64,000 nt of DNA from Coprococcus sp. (GTDB taxonomy: Bacteria > Bacillota > Clostridia > Lachnospirales > Lachnospiraceae). Position numbers and translations under genes: made by a program. Shown piece by piece: positions 62,915 to 64,000 of this stretch. The stretch spans positions 186,001 through 250,000 of the forward strand of contig JAGBHU010000008.1 of NCBI GenBank assembly GCA_017935345.1, in the 5' to 3' direction. The first letter of the stretch is position 1, and each line of letters opens with the position of its first letter. The notes under the pieces were generated by a model. That model saw only the letters and a list, made by a program, of their open reading frames with translations. It did not search any database and was not told the origin of the DNA.

Positions 62915-64000
62915 CTACGCTGTCTGTATTGTACTTTTTTCAGCTTTAAACCAATCCTTCGCATTCGGAATAACACTATTTCCATTTCCTTTCATCACAA
63001 AGGTCAGCTTGAACGGGTCCACGGTGCCATCGTCGTTTGTCTCACCAACGATAACCTTCTCCACAATGCTTTCAAATACCACTCTGTCAAACTCTTCCAG
63101 AATATTACCATCGGAAAGTGCTTTTTTAAGGGATGCCATACGCTTACCCACATCCTTCTGATTAGAAACATTCTCCTGCAAAATCTCAATGTTCTCCTTG
63201 GACTTCTGGATTTTCACGGAAAGGTCCTCATACTTTTCATCGTATGCTTCCTTAGAAATCCCTTCGTCCAAGTACAAATCAGTAAGCTTCTTACGACGCT
63301 GTTCCAGATTCTCCAAAGCTTTCTGTTCTTTTTTGAGTTTGCCGATATCCTCATTATTGGTGCTAATATCCTCAATCACATCAACAACAGAATCTATCAC
63401 ATCATCAAAGCTTCCAGCCAGTAGCTTGTAGGCTTCCAGAAAAGCATTTTCCAAAATGGACTCATGTACGGACTTACTGTTAGGGCAGTTATGCTTACCC
63501 TTATTGGCGGCATTTCTGCAATACCACACCGGTGTTTCATACTTGGAACTGCTGTGAAGAGTACGCCTTGTAAGCTTCGTACCGCAGAAACCACACTCGC
63601 ACATACTGGAAAGTGCATATTTCTTGGTGTACTTTTCTCTCTTGCCGTCTGCCTTTTGATTTGACTGGCGGTTACGGGACAGACGAATTTCTTTTGCCTG
63701 CTCCCACACTTCCCTGCTTACAATAGGCTCATGGTGATCACGAACATAATACTGCTCCTCTTCTCCAAAATTCTCAATACGTCTCTTGGAGATAGGGTCT
63801 GTGGTAATGGTTTTCTGCAACAGCAAATCACCCTTGTACTTCTCATTCTTGATAATGCCACGGACGCCGCTGTCAGTCCACTTCACCACGCCCTTTTTGT
63901 TTACCTTCCCAAGAGCCTCCAGCTTATTTGCAATGGTATAAGTACCATAGCCCTGCAAATACAGTTCAAAAATCAGTCGCACGGTCTCAGCCTCCGCTTC
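62915..64000 (-). CDS. Large serine recombinase (N-terminal part beyond the window)
   Basis: At least 361 codons, open to the right edge; the GTG at 63982 is internal. Visible from the recombinase domain onward: LIFELYLQGYGTYTIANKLE, GVRGIIKNEKYKGDLLLQ, then the zinc ribbon (CECGFCGTKL ... CRN ... C) and a coiled coil of about 60 residues (KLKKEQKALENLEQRRKKL, KIQKSKENIEILQENV). The N-terminal catalytic serine domain is not in the window. It should integrate and excise the element at the ABC gene site. Confidence 0.92.
   Translation of the reverse strand, partial: EAEAETVRLIFELYLQGYGTYTIANKLEALGKVNKKGVVKWTDSGVRGIIKNEKYKGDLLLQKTITTDPISKRRIENFGEEEQYYVRDHHEPIVSREVWEQAKEIRLSRNRQSNQKADGKREKYTKKYALSSMCECGFCGTKLTRRTLHSSSKYETPVWYCRNAANKGKHNCPNSKSVHESILENAFLEAYKLLAGSFDDVIDSVVDVIEDISTNNEDIGKLKKEQKALENLEQRRKKLTDLYLDEGISKEAYDEKYEDLSVKIQKSKENIEILQENVSNQKDVGKRMASLKKALSDGNILEEFDRVVFESIVEKVIVGETNDDGTVDPFKLTFVMKGNGNSVIPNAKDWFKAEKSTIQTA

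Larger units (their letters stand above)
62670..64000. mobile_element. Serine-recombinase element inserted into an ABC ATPase gene (partial)
   Basis: Left end at about 62,669/62,670; right end outside the window. Contents seen: a small ORF, a 20-bp repeat pair and the large serine recombinase gene, which stands near the element end as usual for such elements. Confidence 0.8.

Overview
The window is low-GC Firmicutes chromosome, most likely from a gut Lachnospiraceae-type Clostridia. The ribosomal and RNA polymerase genes, the PAS-rich cytosolic hybrid kinase, the LytTR-DUF3021-ABC module and the TatD-linked radical SAM protein all fit that group. Almost every gene left of 42 kb is on the minus strand. 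No tRNA, rRNA or CRISPR array was seen.

Layout. 0-5.5 kb: a possible membrane-protein tail, two small membrane or lipoprotein genes and a 1189-aa hybrid histidine kinase. 5.6-11.2 kb: accessory genes (DUF3592-like, DUF2262-like, GNAT, DUF3795, DUF6061, Fic) with decayed fragments, two copies of a terminator-containing repeat, and a separately transcribed 33-codon ORF that ends in the C-terminal tail of EF-Tu. 11.4-22.8 kb: a defence island with an Abi_2/HEPN protein, an XRE regulator among unknown genes, a two-gene CBASS module (CD-NTase plus membrane effector) and a tightly coupled six-gene operon. That operon encodes a 76-aa protein, a D12-class adenine methylase, an HNH nuclease, a GHKL ATPase, a 285-aa unknown and a DUF6339-like protein, behind a strong promoter with a palindromic operator. 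I recognise no named system with this composition and treat it as the best candidate for something undescribed. 22.9-25.9 kb: debris of an integrative element (integrase-relaxase chimera with an amber stop, frameshifted XRE gene, 31-aa holin-like toxin).

26-41.3 kb is the core transcription and translation block, read on the minus strand: L10 leader-rplJ-rplL-rpoB-rpoC, terminator, a trxB-trxA pair with its own promoter, then rpsL-rpsG-fusA-tuf with a consensus promoter. The TrxB-like protein lacks the usual NADPH-binding motif and may be ferredoxin-dependent. 41.3-48.3 kb: amidase, lipoprotein, GH13, GH25 muramidase, a hydrolase-methyltransferase fusion with the nucleophile serine replaced, panD and a radical SAM protein. 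48.4-56.4 kb: a membrane glycosylation operon (GT2 plus three large polytopic proteins, one with a PMT/GT39 domain). 56.5-62.7 kb: a flavin-binding protein, a LytTR-DUF3021-ABC export module, VOC, FUSC and GNAT genes, and a second ABC exporter whose ATPase gene is cut at about 62,669 by an element carrying a large serine recombinase that runs off the right edge.

How they fit together: the core block and cell-envelope genes are ordinary chromosome. The 5.6-25.9 kb stretch looks like a defence island built up by repeated insertion and decay next to tuf, and the right edge shows a more recent insertion.
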